From Nostoc carneum NIES-2107 (GTDB taxonomy: Bacteria; Cyanobacteriota; Cyanobacteriia; Cyanobacteriales; Nostocaceae): a DNA stretch of 64,000 nt. This document shows, in pieces, positions 35,166 to 44,300 of this stretch. Numbering within the stretch: the stretch's first letter is position 1; each line of letters begins with the position of its first letter. The translations under genes and the position numbers were made by a program. The stretch is from the NCBI GenBank assembly GCA_002368155.1, contig AP018180.1, forward strand, positions 7,310,561-7,374,560. Direction: 5' to 3'. Under the pieces are notes generated by a model that was given only the letters and a program-made list of their open reading frames with translations, was not told the origin of the DNA and did not search any database.

Positions 35166-35906
35166 ACCCCCCACAAATATCGCATCCCAATCGGTAATCG
35201 CTTCTCGCTGGGCGATTAATAATTCTTGAATTCCGGTTTCTGCTAAATCTAATAACTGATTCAACTGGCTGCGGGTATAGCTTCCTTCTTCTGCTGTTCC
35301 CTGAACTTCGATGATTCCCAAATCTTGATTCATTACCACGTTGAAATCTACTGTGGCGGCTACGTCTTCAATGTAGTTGAGATCTAAAAATCCCTCTCCT
35401 TCTAATAAACCGACTGAGACAGCTGCGATTTGTCCGCACAGGGGTGATCGCGTTAAAACTCCTTGGTGCAATAATCGGGAAATCGCATTTGCTAAAGCCA
35501 CAAAAGAGCCTGTAATTGCGGTTGTCCTCGTTCCCGCATCGGCTTGCAATACGTCAGCATCCACAGTTAAAGTGCGTTCGCCTAATACTTCAAAATCTAA
35601 TGCTGCTCTTAAGCTACGCCCAATCAAGCGTTGAATTTCTTGTGTCCGTCCAGATAATTTCATCAATTCTCTTTCGTGCCGTTGTTGAGTGGCGCTTGGC
35701 AGCATCCGATATTCAGCAGTTAACCACCCCTTGCCACTTCCAGCTAAAAATTTTGGGACTCCCTCGGTAACGCTAACAGTACAAAGTACTTGAGTATCAC
35801 CACATTTTGTCAGCACAGAACCAGGCGCATAACGGGTAAAGCCACTGTCAAAGTTGATGGGACGGAGTTGATAGGGTTGCCGACCATCTGGACGCTGCCA
35901 AGCCAT
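35163..35906 (-). CDS. rph: ribonuclease PH
   Basis: A 247-residue phosphorolytic 3'-5' exoribonuclease trimming tRNA 3' ends. Signatures are [49 protein letters not shown] and [18 protein letters not shown]. The C-terminus is short and ends in the repeat array (DAIFVGG). Active-site residues are intact; it works as a hexamer. Confidence 0.95.
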   Translation of the reverse strand: MAWQRPDGRQPYQLRPINFDSGFTRYAPGSVLTKCGDTQVLCTVSVTEGVPKFLAGSGKGWLTAEYRMLPSATQQRHERELMKLSGRTQEIQRLIGRSLRAALDFEVLGERTLTVDADVLQADAGTRTTAITGSFVALANAISRLLHQGVLTRSPLCGQIAAVSVGLLEGEGFLDLNYIEDVAATVDFNVVMNQDLGIIEVQGTAEEGSYTRSQLNQLLDLAETGIQELLIAQREAITDWDAIFVGG

Positions 35907-36040
35907 TGGTGTTGCCTCAACATTTTCATAAGAGAATATCCATTAAGGTTACCTTAGTGTCGCAATCTCTCTAGACCCCTAACAATTGAGTCAGCACAAA
36001 ACTCAGGTAGTGAAACTTGGTAGTTAAATTAAATATTTTT

Positions 36041-36649
36041 TTAAGAAACGGCAAGCAGGTTGAGAATACTGTGATGTACTGCGTCTGGTAACTGGTCGCC
36101 ATTAATCGTCAATAAACGGCGACGACGGTCATAATATTCCAAAATCGGGATAGTGCGATCGTAGAATAACTCTATGCGACGTTGTACGATTTCTGGCTGC
36201 TCATCAGGAAGCGATCGCCCCAAACAGCGATTCACCATCGTCGCTTCTGGTACTTGTAAATAAATTGCCCAATCTAATTTTTGTCCTAAATATTCTAATA
36301 AAAAATCTAATTCCTCAGCTTGGAACGCCGTACGCGGATAGCCTTCCAATAGCCAACCCGATGGGATATTCAGCTGTGTTAGCTGCATCCGAATCAAGTC
36401 AATCATCCTTTCATCCGGGACTAGCTCCCCTTTTTCTACGAATGGCTGTGCGTATTGCCCCAAATCACCAAAATTAGCGTTAACGTACAGCCGCGAAGCA
36501 TCTTCCCGTAAGGCTAGTGACTTGTCACCAGACATTGCTTCTCGTAAAATTTCACCTGTAGAAATCTTTGGGATCTCAAAGTGTCTACAAAGGCTTTGTG
36601 CTTGAGTGCTTTTCCCCGATCCTGAACCTCCCAGAATCACTAATCTCAC
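36041..36649 (-). CDS. adenylate-kinase-like nucleoside monophosphate kinase
   Basis: A 202-residue P-loop kinase, probably transferring phosphate to AMP or another NMP. It starts at GTG with GAGGAG upstream. Walker A GGSGSGKST, the NMP-binding ISTGEILREA, the GYPRT motif (LEGYPRTAFQAEELDFLL) and the Arg-rich FYDRTIPILEYYDRRRR tail are present. The LID is short, and several Arg differ from canonical Adk, so it is likely a cyanobacterial paralogue, not the housekeeping adk. Confidence 0.85.
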   Translation of the reverse strand: MRLVILGGSGSGKSTQAQSLCRHFEIPKISTGEILREAMSGDKSLALREDASRLYVNANFGDLGQYAQPFVEKGELVPDERMIDLIRMQLTQLNIPSGWLLEGYPRTAFQAEELDFLLEYLGQKLDWAIYLQVPEATMVNRCLGRSLPDEQPEIVQRRIELFYDRTIPILEYYDRRRRLLTINGDQLPDAVHHSILNLLAVS

Positions 36650-36991
36650 AACAATTCACTCCTCACCTGTCAAATTTACTACTTGCCAACCCTGTTGTGC
36701 CCAAACCAATGGGAAATCTAACATCTACGATTTTCAGCCCTTGCACCCAACTTTTTTTTAGAATCTTACTATTATTACTGCGTTCTTATTTTTACAGCCA
36801 CTTGCTTTTACCAGCTATTCATGTCAATATCATTAACTCTTGACTTGAACATAAACCTAGTGGTTGACTAAGAATGCAACTTGCAAACTACAATACACTT
36901 GTAAAATTCAGATTGATTATACAGCTAGATTTACGATCGCTCACCTCAGCAATATCTCTTTGATAATTTGTAATATTTTAAACTCAGCTAT
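36650..36991. promoter_or_regulatory. divergent intergenic region
   Basis: 342 bases between the NMP kinase and the CobA-like gene; promoters for both are expected. No named site found. Confidence 0.35.
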
Positions 36992-37528
36992 ATGGTTGCC
37001 CAGTTAGATACCCCCAGTGTCAATTCGACCCTCAGTGTAGCATCTCCCATTGCTGGACTAGTACAAGTTTTTACTAGTACGCACCGTAACTTTTTTACTA
37101 ACGTCATGGCTCAAGCACTGAGAATTGCCGGTCAAGGTACTTCAGTGTTAGTCGTGCAATTTCTTAAAGGTGGTATTCGTCAAGGGCATGAGCGACCGAT
37201 GCAACTAGGGCAAAATTTAGATTGGATTCGTTGCGACTTACCTCGTTGTATCGACACACCCCAACTAGATGATACGGAAAACGAAGCTTTACAAAAGCTG
37301 TGGCAACATACACAACAGGTAGTATTTGAGGGTAAGTATTCTCTCGTTGTCTTAGATGAGCTAAGTTTAGCGATTAACTTTGGTTTAATTGCAGAAAACG
37401 AAGTTTTAGCATTTTTAGCAAAACGCCCTTCCCATATTGATATCATCCTCACCGGGCCAGAAATGCCAAAATCTCTGTTAGATGTAGCCGATCAAATTAC
37501 AGAGATCCGGCGTAGTCATAGCCCATGA
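36992..37528 (+). CDS. CobA/BtuR-like protein lacking a P-loop
   Basis: A 178-residue protein resembling cob(I)alamin adenosyltransferase CobA/BtuR from residue 22 to the end: FLKGG, FEGKYSLVVLDELSLAINFGLI and the IILTGPEMPKSLLDVADQIT region match. The place of the Walker A Gly-Lys loop reads QVFTSTHRNFFTNVMAQALR, with no GxGKGKTT, so ATP use by the usual mechanism is doubtful. The conserved remainder suggests a maintained new role. It ends 55 bases before dcd, on the same strand. Confidence 0.8.
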   Translation: MVAQLDTPSVNSTLSVASPIAGLVQVFTSTHRNFFTNVMAQALRIAGQGTSVLVVQFLKGGIRQGHERPMQLGQNLDWIRCDLPRCIDTPQLDDTENEALQKLWQHTQQVVFEGKYSLVVLDELSLAINFGLIAENEVLAFLAKRPSHIDIILTGPEMPKSLLDVADQITEIRRSHSP

Positions 37529-37582
37529 AGAATGTACCACTTCGCGATATCCTAGTAATTCGTTTAAATTAGTTGTGAACTT

Positions 37583-38164
37583 GTGATTAAGAACGACATC
37601 TGGATTACTCAAATGGCTCAAAAAGGCATGATTACTCCTTTTGAGCCTAGTTTAATTCGTAAATCAGAGAAATTCCCTGTTATTTCCTTTGGACTAAGCA
37701 GCTTTGGCTATGACATTAGATTATCAGAAAGGGATTTCCGCATTTTCAGACATATTCCTGGAACTGTAGTAGATCCAAAGAATTTTAATCCTGAAAATTT
37801 AGAAGAAACTAAACTTCAGAATGACTCTAACGGTAGTTATTTTATACTCCCAGCACATTCTTATGGTCTTGGTGTTGCTCTTGAAAGGTTAGAAATACCA
37901 GATAATATAACAGTTATTTGTATAGGTAAAAGTACTTATGCAAGATGTGGCATAATCGCAAATGTAACTCCTGCGGAGGCTGCTTGGCGTGGTTACTTGA
38001 CTCTAGAATTGTCTAATGCCTCTAGTGCTGACTGTCGTATTTATGCAAATGAAGGTATAGTACAGCTGATGTTTTTGGAAGGAGAGCCTTGTGGTGTAAG
38101 CTACCAAGCACGTCAAGGAAAATATCAAGATCAGCGAGATGAAGTAACCCTTGCTAAGGTTTAA
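37583..38164 (+). CDS. dcd: dCTP deaminase
   Basis: A 193-residue enzyme converting dCTP to dUTP, which feeds dTMP synthesis. It starts at GTG (VIKNDIWITQMAQKG). The active-site motif IGKSTYARCGI keeps the Ser and Arg, and LTLELSN supplies the catalytic Glu; a trimeric dUTPase fold is expected. Length and tail (YQARQGKYQDQ) are normal. It is followed 253 bases later by a second Dcd-like gene and then by convergent thyX. Confidence 0.93.
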   Translation: MIKNDIWITQMAQKGMITPFEPSLIRKSEKFPVISFGLSSFGYDIRLSERDFRIFRHIPGTVVDPKNFNPENLEETKLQNDSNGSYFILPAHSYGLGVALERLEIPDNITVICIGKSTYARCGIIANVTPAEAAWRGYLTLELSNASSADCRIYANEGIVQLMFLEGEPCGVSYQARQGKYQDQRDEVTLAKV

Positions 38165-38417
38165 GCTTAACAATTAAGGTTCTTCACTAAATATTATGCA
38201 CAATTACTTAGTTAAATATATAAAATCTGCTTAAAAATAAAGCTCAGAAACCCAAATCGGTGCTAAATACATAAAATATGAGTATAATGCTCATCTTTGT
38301 TCTATCATCAGGTTTTATGGGTTTTATAAAGTATATTTAGCATAATATTTAATGAAGAGCCAAAATTAAAATGATTAAGTTATTCAATCTTGAGGTAAAA
38401 GTTAGGAAATTTAGAAA
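38165..38417. promoter_or_regulatory. AT-rich spacer between dcd and the Dcd-like gene
   Basis: 253 bases, strongly AT-rich, with a small ATGAG...CTCAT hairpin near 38280. Expected to hold a promoter for the Dcd-like gene. Confidence 0.35.
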
Positions 38418-39122
38418 ATGTCAATACTAACTGATACCGATCTAAAAAAGATTCTATGTTATGACGAAGCTCAATGGAATGAGTTAAAACCTCTATTAAT
38501 TCAACATGGTTCAGATGAGTGTATAACTCCTATGGGCTATGATTTGAGAGTAGGAGGATTTTACAAAACATTTATTGCCAAGCCTAACCTCGATACTCTT
38601 GATGAAGGCAAGTCAGTTGAAATTAAACCTGGAGACATAGCTTTGATTGGTACTTATGAAAAGCTAAAAATGCCTAAGGATGGTTCGATTTCAGCTTTAA
38701 TTTTGTCCAGAGTCTCGCAAGTTTCACGAGGACTATCCAATATTTCTACAAAAGTTGATCCTGGCTGGGCGGAAGGTGAACTACTAATACCAGTACAAAA
38801 TTTTTCTAGAGATGTAATCAGAATAAATTATAAAGAAAAGTTTTGTACTATAGTTTTCTTTAAAAATGAATCACCTGCTTCTTTATATAATTCAAGTTCC
38901 AGTAGAGCAAAATTTTTCAGATTGCTTTCTCAGACTAGTAATGAATCTTTAAAGAAGGATTTTCAATTAGGATTCTTATCGCTATTTATTATAGGAATGG
39001 CAGGTATTATTGGTTATTACTACTTTGGCAATTCTCCTGGATTTGGAGTTACTGTAACCGTAGGTATAGCATTAGAAAGAATAGCATCAGTAATAGCAGC
39101 AAGATTAATAGGAAGAAGGTAG
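38418..39122 (+). CDS. membrane-anchored dCTP-deaminase/dUTPase-like protein with altered active site
   Basis: A 234-residue protein. Residues 1-155 follow the Dcd fold: CITPMGYDLRVGGFY, SVEIKPGDIALIGTYEKLKM, LSRVSQVSRGLSN and VDPGWAEGELLIPVQNFS. Compared with GRSSLARLGL and the LEF Glu of Dcd, the Ser is Val, the Arg is Ser and the Glu is Pro or Ile, so deamination is doubtful. Residues 181-230 form one or two membrane helices (FLSLFIIGMAGIIGYYYFG; VTVGIALERIASVIAARL). This may be a non-catalytic nucleotide sensor at the membrane, or a changed enzyme. AT-rich codon use suggests acquisition. Family match sure; role unknown. Confidence 0.8.
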   Translation: MSILTDTDLKKILCYDEAQWNELKPLLIQHGSDECITPMGYDLRVGGFYKTFIAKPNLDTLDEGKSVEIKPGDIALIGTYEKLKMPKDGSISALILSRVSQVSRGLSNISTKVDPGWAEGELLIPVQNFSRDVIRINYKEKFCTIVFFKNESPASLYNSSSSRAKFFRLLSQTSNESLKKDFQLGFLSLFIIGMAGIIGYYYFGNSPGFGVTVTVGIALERIASVIAARLIGRR

Positions 39123-39215
39123 GAGCGAAAAATATATTCAGTTATAATAATATACGATTTATATAAATAAGCTAAAATATATAATCTACATATCAAAGTT
39201 TTAACAGGTTCTTCT

Positions 39216-39238
39216 AGGGTGGGTATCCTGCCCACCCT
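39216..39238. terminator. stem-loop between convergent Dcd-like gene and thyX
   Basis: AGGGTGGG and CCCACCCT are exact complements around a 7-base loop. Its place between two gene ends suits a shared terminator. Confidence 0.6.
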
Positions 39239-39298
39239 GATCTGGTAGCTTAAATGCACTTAATAATCAAAATTTCCAAATTCAAAACATAGATAAAG

Positions 39299-40021
39299 TT
39301 AAGGTGCTAATCTCGCTTTACCTAAACGCGACTTTTCATACCATTCTGCGATCGCAGGTACCCACTCAGCAAAATGGGGCCACATCATTTCACATAACTT
39401 TTGAATTTCAAGTTGAGCGTCTTTCTTATTTCTCAAATCACAGAAATGTAAGAAAGACCTTAAATTGAAACTAACTACAAAATGTTGGCGATAATCAAAG
39501 GGCATTTTACCTCTAGCGTGTTCTTCAGACATACCACCTTCAAAGTCAGCTTTATATCGTTTAGCTGCTTCTAAACACCACTCTAAGTCTTTTGCTCTTT
39601 GCTCTGGTGAGTAATAATATTTTTTACCTTGTCTATCAGTGTAATAACCAACAGGACGCAGATAGAAAACATCCTCAATATCTTTCTTTCCGGTCACTAC
39701 ATCGATAAACTGGGTACCCGTATACCTTAGAGACTGTACATCAAATGATACCGCTACCCTATGAGTACGGGCCTGTTGCATTACACTGTGGGGGAAGTAG
39801 CCACAGTTAAAAACAATTTGGGGATGTTCTAGAGGCCCGTAATGTCCCCTCTCCCCTGCTAAAAGTCGCTTCACAATAACTTCACCACATTGAGACTCCG
39901 AGGGCCATGAGTCCCGTTCGTCATACACAAACGCCTCAGTGTAGTCCTGATGCATGGCGGCGTAAATCACCTGCTGAGGATTTGGTGTTTTAGCAATAAC
40001 CTCTACCCGGAATCGATCCAT
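39299..40021 (-). CDS. thyX: FAD-dependent thymidylate synthase
   Basis: A 240-residue enzyme making dTMP from dUMP with methylene-tetrahydrofolate and FAD. The ThyX motif appears as QQARTHRVAVSFDVQSLRYT (the cyanobacterial THR(X)7S form of RHR(X)7S). FGYFPHS-like, GPLEHPQIVFN and FVVSFNLRSFLHFCDLRNKK complete the nucleotide- and flavin-binding regions. It is downstream of dcd in the pathway and lies next to it, convergent. No thyA is in the window. Confidence 0.93.
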   Translation of the reverse strand: MDRFRVEVIAKTPNPQQVIYAAMHQDYTEAFVYDERDSWPSESQCGEVIVKRLLAGERGHYGPLEHPQIVFNCGYFPHSVMQQARTHRVAVSFDVQSLRYTGTQFIDVVTGKKDIEDVFYLRPVGYYTDRQGKKYYYSPEQRAKDLEWCLEAAKRYKADFEGGMSEEHARGKMPFDYRQHFVVSFNLRSFLHFCDLRNKKDAQLEIQKLCEMMWPHFAEWVPAIAEWYEKSRLGKARLAP

Positions 40022-40210
40022 GATCTGCTAGTTAAAACTTGATTGGTGGCTGAGAGTCCCTACTAATAGGTTGTTTAGCCTGTTCGTGAGACATCTCCAT
40101 GAGAACGATTCATTATCATATCTCTGCCTTGGGCTTCATCTTCAAGATACTCATTTACTTTACAAAAATTAATAACTACGTTACATAGTGAATAAAAACG
40201 GGAAAATCTT

Positions 40211-40357
40211 ATGCGTACAAATGCTTCTATCGTTGACGACCAAGGTTTAATGAATAACTTTGCGATTGAGCCTAAAGTATATGTAGATGAGCAAGGCGAT
40301 CGCTTGTTTTACTGTCCACCCTGTTATTACTACTGTTTGCCCATGCCCATAAATTAA
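40211..40357 (+). pseudogene. HLIP (ssl1498-type) N-terminal leader without its membrane helix
   Basis: 48 codons: MRTNASIVDDQGLMNNFAIE and then PKVYVDEQGDR match the start of cyanobacterial one-helix high-light-inducible-like proteins. After GDR the expected GFTPYAEKLNGR and helix are missing, replaced by LFYCPPCYYYCLPMPIN and a stop. The change falls at a GCGATCGC site. An IS4-like fragment follows, and a terminator lies at 40655. Likely a truncated pseudogene, although a translated Cys/Tyr-rich peptide cannot be excluded. Confidence 0.65.
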
Positions 40358-40443
40358 TTGGTTGGGCTTGTGCTTTGCTTGGTAATTAAATTGGGTTGCC
40401 TGACCCGGTTGTCTCATGATTGGCTAAAAGTCAAAATAACCGA

Positions 40444-40665
40444 CTAGTGTCGAGGCAAGTTCAAAAAGCGTTGTAAGTTGCGTTTGCGACTGCCATATTG
40501 AATCGGTTGGGGAAAGACACTCGCTAAAACTGAGAGTTTGACCTGACGATGAACTTGTAGCAATAACAACAGAAGCTGTATGGTTAGATACTGGCTTTCA
40601 TTCAGATGGGCACGCAGGGTTTTTTGGTAAGATTCAGGAAACATATTTTTTCCAGGGAGCCACAA
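40444..40665 (-). pseudogene. IS4-type transposase N-terminal fragment
   Basis: 73 codons resembling the head of cyanobacterial IS4-family transposases (MFPESYQKTLRAHLNESQYL, LASVFPQPIQYGSRKRNLQRF, LNLPRH), then a stop. The catalytic domain is gone. It sits directly after the truncated HLIP leader, so insertion and later deletion may have removed the HLIP C-terminus. Confidence 0.65.
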
Positions 40666-40683
40666 AAATGCTCCCTATTTTTT
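40655..40683 (+). terminator. rho-independent terminator
   Basis: GGGAGC-CACAAAAAT-GCTCCC followed by TATTTTTT. It may be the original terminator of the HLIP gene. Confidence 0.75.
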
Positions 40684-41108
40684 GTCTTCACTATCTTCTC
40701 AAAGTTTTGTCCTGCATAGCTTAGAGTTGCCTTGTCACCCGCTAAGACATAGGAAAGGCGGAAGAGGAAAGATAAAACCTTTAACCCTTAACCATTTCCC
40801 CTTATTCCCCATCTACAACTCTTGCTATTGGAAATTCGGAATTTTGACATGGCAATTCAGGATTTTAGATTATTTTTAGTTTCAGCCGTATTGTGGAGGT
40901 AACTAATCTAAAATCTCGCAGCTGTATTTTTTTGTTGGGCTAGTACAGTCAATCTCAAAAATCCTGAGGACTCGCTCTTGGCGTTGGCGCAGCCTCTAGC
41001 AGCCCTAAATTTAAGCTAGCTGATGCTTAGCATCTCTGTTTGGGTCAAGAGCCTTGGACGCTTCGCTAACGCACACCTCAAATATCAAATTGTTTGAGCT
41101 TGAGCTCG
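40684..41108. other. intergenic region
   Basis: 425 bases with common cyanobacterial repeat phrases (CTTGGCGTTGGCGCAGCCTC near 40978) but no coding content recognised. Confidence 0.4.
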
Positions 41109-41840
41109 TTAATTGTCCTCTACTGCAACGAGGGCGACGGTAATGTTATCGTGTCCGCCGTGAGCTTTAGCAGCCTCAACTAGAGAGTAAGCAGCCTTAT
41201 CTAAGACAGAGTTGTCTTGCAGACAGTCAGCAATTTTTTGATCTGCCAATTCTTCTGTGAGACCGTCACTGCATAAAAGTAAGCGATCGCCTACCATCAA
41301 ATCTACTGGTTGCACGTCAATTTGATGTAAGTCCTCGCGCCCTAAACACCTTGATAAAACATGGCGAAAGGGATGAACCCGTGCTTCTTCAAAAGTAATA
41401 TCGCCTAGTTTAATTGCTCTGGCGACCCAAGTATGATCTTCTGTAATTTGCTCTAAGTGGGAACCACGCAAGCGATAAAGCCGGGAGTCGCCAACATGAG
41501 CGCACCAAGGAGACTCGGATTCTCGGAAAACCACAACTACAGCCGTTGTCCCCATATCAGCGCGTTCTGGAGCATTTTGCTGATCCTGCAAAATTGCCTC
41601 ATTAGCACACCACAAAGCTTGTACTAATAATTCTTGAGCAGATTGAGAAGTTTGCCAATTTTCTGCTAAATAAGCTTGAATTTCCTGCGTAGCGATGCGA
41701 CTAGCTTCCTCTCCGCCTGCATGACCACCCATCCCATCAGCAACGATACAAAATCGTTTCTCTGGGTCGATATAGTATGCATCTTGGTTATTAGAACGAA
41801 TCAGTCCCGGATCGCTCAGACCCGCGAAGTTAAGTTTCAT
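41109..41840 (-). CDS. PP2C-type Ser/Thr phosphatase
   Basis: A 243-residue Mg/Mn-dependent phosphatase that reverses Hanks-type kinase signalling. Metal and active-site motifs are complete: SDPGLIRSNNQDAYYID, VADGMGGHAGGEEAS, AHVGDSRLYRLR, LLCSDGLTEEL and GGHDNITVALV. Bacterial PrpC-like in length, soluble. It is 17 bases downstream of the AarF kinase gene, so the two are probably one transcript. Confidence 0.95.
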   Translation of the reverse strand: MKLNFAGLSDPGLIRSNNQDAYYIDPEKRFCIVADGMGGHAGGEEASRIATQEIQAYLAENWQTSQSAQELLVQALWCANEAILQDQQNAPERADMGTTAVVVVFRESESPWCAHVGDSRLYRLRGSHLEQITEDHTWVARAIKLGDITFEEARVHPFRHVLSRCLGREDLHQIDVQPVDLMVGDRLLLCSDGLTEELADQKIADCLQDNSVLDKAAYSLVEAAKAHGGHDNITVALVAVEDN

Positions 41841-41857
41841 AAATTTTTACTGCAACA

Positions 41858-43543
41858 TTAATACATACGTTCATAACGTTCGAGACGTAAAAGTAAGCGG
41901 ATAAGTAGTACTGCGATCACAGCAGCAATTAAGCCTGCTAATACTGCTAACAATACATAATGATTCACCAATAAAATCGTCCCTGAAAGCGTAAATCCAC
42001 TGACGAGGAGAGCGTAACTAATACCTATCTGAATATTACTTTGTCGCCTCAGTAAGCGTTCAGTTTCTAGAGAACGGACTCGCATACGCATGTCACCTCG
42101 CTCTAGCTTTTCTAGTGTATCTTCTAGTCTCCGTGGTAGCCCAAAAGCAGTGGTACTAACTTGAACTGCTTGCCGGCTTAATTCGTTGAGGAAGCTATTG
42201 CCCTCAGAACCATTCATATCGGTCATCAGCTGCATTGCATATGGTTTAGCAACTTCCATAAAATTAAATTCTGGATCTAAGCCCTTGCCGACTCCCTCAA
42301 GAGTAGAAAAAGCTCGCATCACAAAAGTGAAGGTTGCTGGAAATCTAAATGGTTGATTATACGCTATTTCGTACAGGTCGTCACTGATTGCCGCCACTGA
42401 TTGATTTTCAAACGGCTTATCCATAAAATTATCTAGCATATACTGGACAGAACGCCGCACTGGCCCCATATCTTCGGTTGGTGCGATCGCTCCTAAATCG
42501 ATCAGAGATTGGACGACGCGATCGCCATCTTTTTGGGCAATCCCAAACAGCGTTTCCATCAATCCTTCACGGATATTAGATTTTATCCGCCCCATCATGC
42601 CGAAATCGTAAAATATTAAGTCGCCATTTGGGCCAACAGCAATATTTCCTGGGTGGGGATCGGCATGGAAAAACCCATTATTGAGCAGTTGAATGAGGTA
42701 TGCTTGAGCACCTTGACGGGCAACCACCTTGCGATCTATACCCGCAGCTTCTAATGCTTCATATTGGCTAATTTTGATACCAGGAACATATTCCAAGGTC
42801 AATACTCGTGACGAAGTATAACGCCAATGTACCCTCGGTACTTTCACCCACTCATAGCCGCGAAAGTTACGCCGAAAACTATCAGCGTTACGCCCTTCAT
42901 TGAGGTAATCAATTTCTTCCCAAAGAATGCGACAACATTCTTCGTAAATTCCGATCCAATCTCGTCCCCGTCCCCATTTAGGATGGTTTTGAAAATAACG
43001 GGCAATTCCCTTAAGAATTTGTAAATCTATTTCAAATAATTTTTTCAATCCGGGACGTTGTACTTTGACAACAACCGCTTCGCCTGTATATAAGATGGCT
43101 TTGTGTACTTGTCCCAAACTAGCAGCCGCTAGCGGAACCGGATCAAAACTCTGGAACAGTTCCGGAATTTTCTTACCTAGTTCTCGCTCAATAATTGCCT
43201 CTACTTGCTCATAACTAAAGGCGGGTACTTTGTCTTGTAACTTTGCTAGTTCGTCTACATATTCGACTGGGAAAATATCAGCACGAGTGGAAAATAATTG
43301 CCCCACTTTAATAAAGGTAGGCCCTAAATCTAGCAGGGTATTACGAATCCAAATTGCCTGTGCCTTGCGCCTTGCAGCTTGCTTGGCCTCTGTCATCCCA
43401 CCAGGATAACTCCAAGCTTTGTTGTATCGCCAAAGCTTGAACATTAAGGTCAAAACAAACGACCAAATATCAATAAAACGCCGTCGGCTAGAATAGTTTT
43501 CACGATTCCAACGGTATGCCTTATCCGAATAACCTTTTTCCAT
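41858..43543 (-). CDS. AarF/ABC1/UbiB-family atypical kinase
   Basis: The start is chosen at the ATG of MEKGYSDKAYRW (43543); a longer frame begins with TTG at 43621 and adds unlike residues. The protein is 561 residues. Family motifs are visible: FIKVGQLFSTRADIFP (KxGQ), the Ala-rich loop PLAAASLGQVHKA, VVVKVQRPG, HADPHPGNIAVG and YDFGMMG. Two C-terminal helices (YALLVSGFTLSGTILLVNH; VLLAVLAGLIAAVIAVLLIR) anchor it in the membrane. Relatives support quinone or lipid metabolism in plastids and cyanobacteria; the target here is unknown. Confidence 0.93.
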   Translation of the reverse strand: MEKGYSDKAYRWNRENYSSRRRFIDIWSFVLTLMFKLWRYNKAWSYPGGMTEAKQAARRKAQAIWIRNTLLDLGPTFIKVGQLFSTRADIFPVEYVDELAKLQDKVPAFSYEQVEAIIERELGKKIPELFQSFDPVPLAAASLGQVHKAILYTGEAVVVKVQRPGLKKLFEIDLQILKGIARYFQNHPKWGRGRDWIGIYEECCRILWEEIDYLNEGRNADSFRRNFRGYEWVKVPRVHWRYTSSRVLTLEYVPGIKISQYEALEAAGIDRKVVARQGAQAYLIQLLNNGFFHADPHPGNIAVGPNGDLIFYDFGMMGRIKSNIREGLMETLFGIAQKDGDRVVQSLIDLGAIAPTEDMGPVRRSVQYMLDNFMDKPFENQSVAAISDDLYEIAYNQPFRFPATFTFVMRAFSTLEGVGKGLDPEFNFMEVAKPYAMQLMTDMNGSEGNSFLNELSRQAVQVSTTAFGLPRRLEDTLEKLERGDMRMRVRSLETERLLRRQSNIQIGISYALLVSGFTLSGTILLVNHYVLLAVLAGLIAAVIAVLLIRLLLRLERYERMY

Positions 43544-43730
43544 ATTGTTTGCGTACCGTTGGTTTGTCACCGAATCACTTGGAAGAAAAGACACTCTGAT
43601 TCCTAAAATGTTTGCGATCAAATGTCATTTGTCCTTTGTCAGGTGTCATTTGTCTCGTGACTAATAACTAATGACTAATGACTAACGACCAATGACTAAA
43701 ATATGCTTCCTAGTGGATTGTTCGCAGCTT

Positions 43731-44057
43731 TTACACAGAACTACTACGATACTTTTGTAATTCAGTACGTAATAAAGCGATTTCTGCCCGTAGTTCATCA
43801 ATCATTGCTTGCAAATCAACAGGGTCAGAGCCACTGGGGCCACGCACTGTAGTAGACTGACCAGTACCAGCAGCCTCAGCTGCACGATTTGCCCGTTCTA
43901 GCACCTCATCTGTGAACTGGCGCAACTGTTCTCTGGCTTCAGCGTCAAATTTGCCAATTTCGCTCAAAGCATCAGTCAAAGCGACTTCTAAGCGTTCGTT
44001 TACTACTTCAGCAACTGCTCTCCCGACAAAGAAAGCTTGTAAAAGGGGGTTACTCAT
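43731..44057 (-). CDS. conserved cyanobacterial coiled-coil protein (DUF6825-like)
   Basis: A 108-residue soluble protein. The first part (NPLLQAFFVGRAVAEVVNER) and the amphipathic middle (EARE..FTDEVLERANRAAE) precede a disordered Gly/Ser/Pro link and a C-terminal coiled coil (DLQAMIDELRAEIALLRTEL). It resembles a cyanobacterial and plastid family annotated as DUF6825; role unknown. It has its own leader upstream. Confidence 0.75.
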   Translation of the reverse strand: MSNPLLQAFFVGRAVAEVVNERLEVALTDALSEIGKFDAEAREQLRQFTDEVLERANRAAEAAGTGQSTTVRGPSGSDPVDLQAMIDELRAEIALLRTELQKYRSSSV

Positions 44058-44125
44058 AAATTTTTGTTACGTCTCTCCGCAAGAGAATTATAACTTGCTC
44101 CCATGCTTTGCGGCTTCTACTTTTG

Positions 44126-44300
44126 GATTAGGGATTGGGGATTGGGGATTGGGGATTGGGGATTGGGGACTGGGGATGAGGGGGAAAAGGGGAAAGGGGA
44201 AAGGGAACAGGGAAATTATTATTACCAATTACCCATTACCAATTACCCATTACCCATTACCAATTACAAATTACCCATTACCCATTACCCATTACCCAAT
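44126..44300. repeat. short tandem repeat array
   Basis: GGGGATT heptamers (44133-44176), a GGGGAAA tract, then TTACCCATTACCAATTACCC units to 44300, where the ABC-F gene ends inside the array. Confidence 0.9.

Noticed and set aside
34880-35185. Frames translating as repeated GTGDWGLG or NAQCPMP
   Set aside because: They are short-repeat DNA read in frame, not proteins.
41858-43621. TTG start of the AarF gene at 43621
   Set aside because: The ATG at 43543 gives the usual family start MEKGYSDKAYRW.
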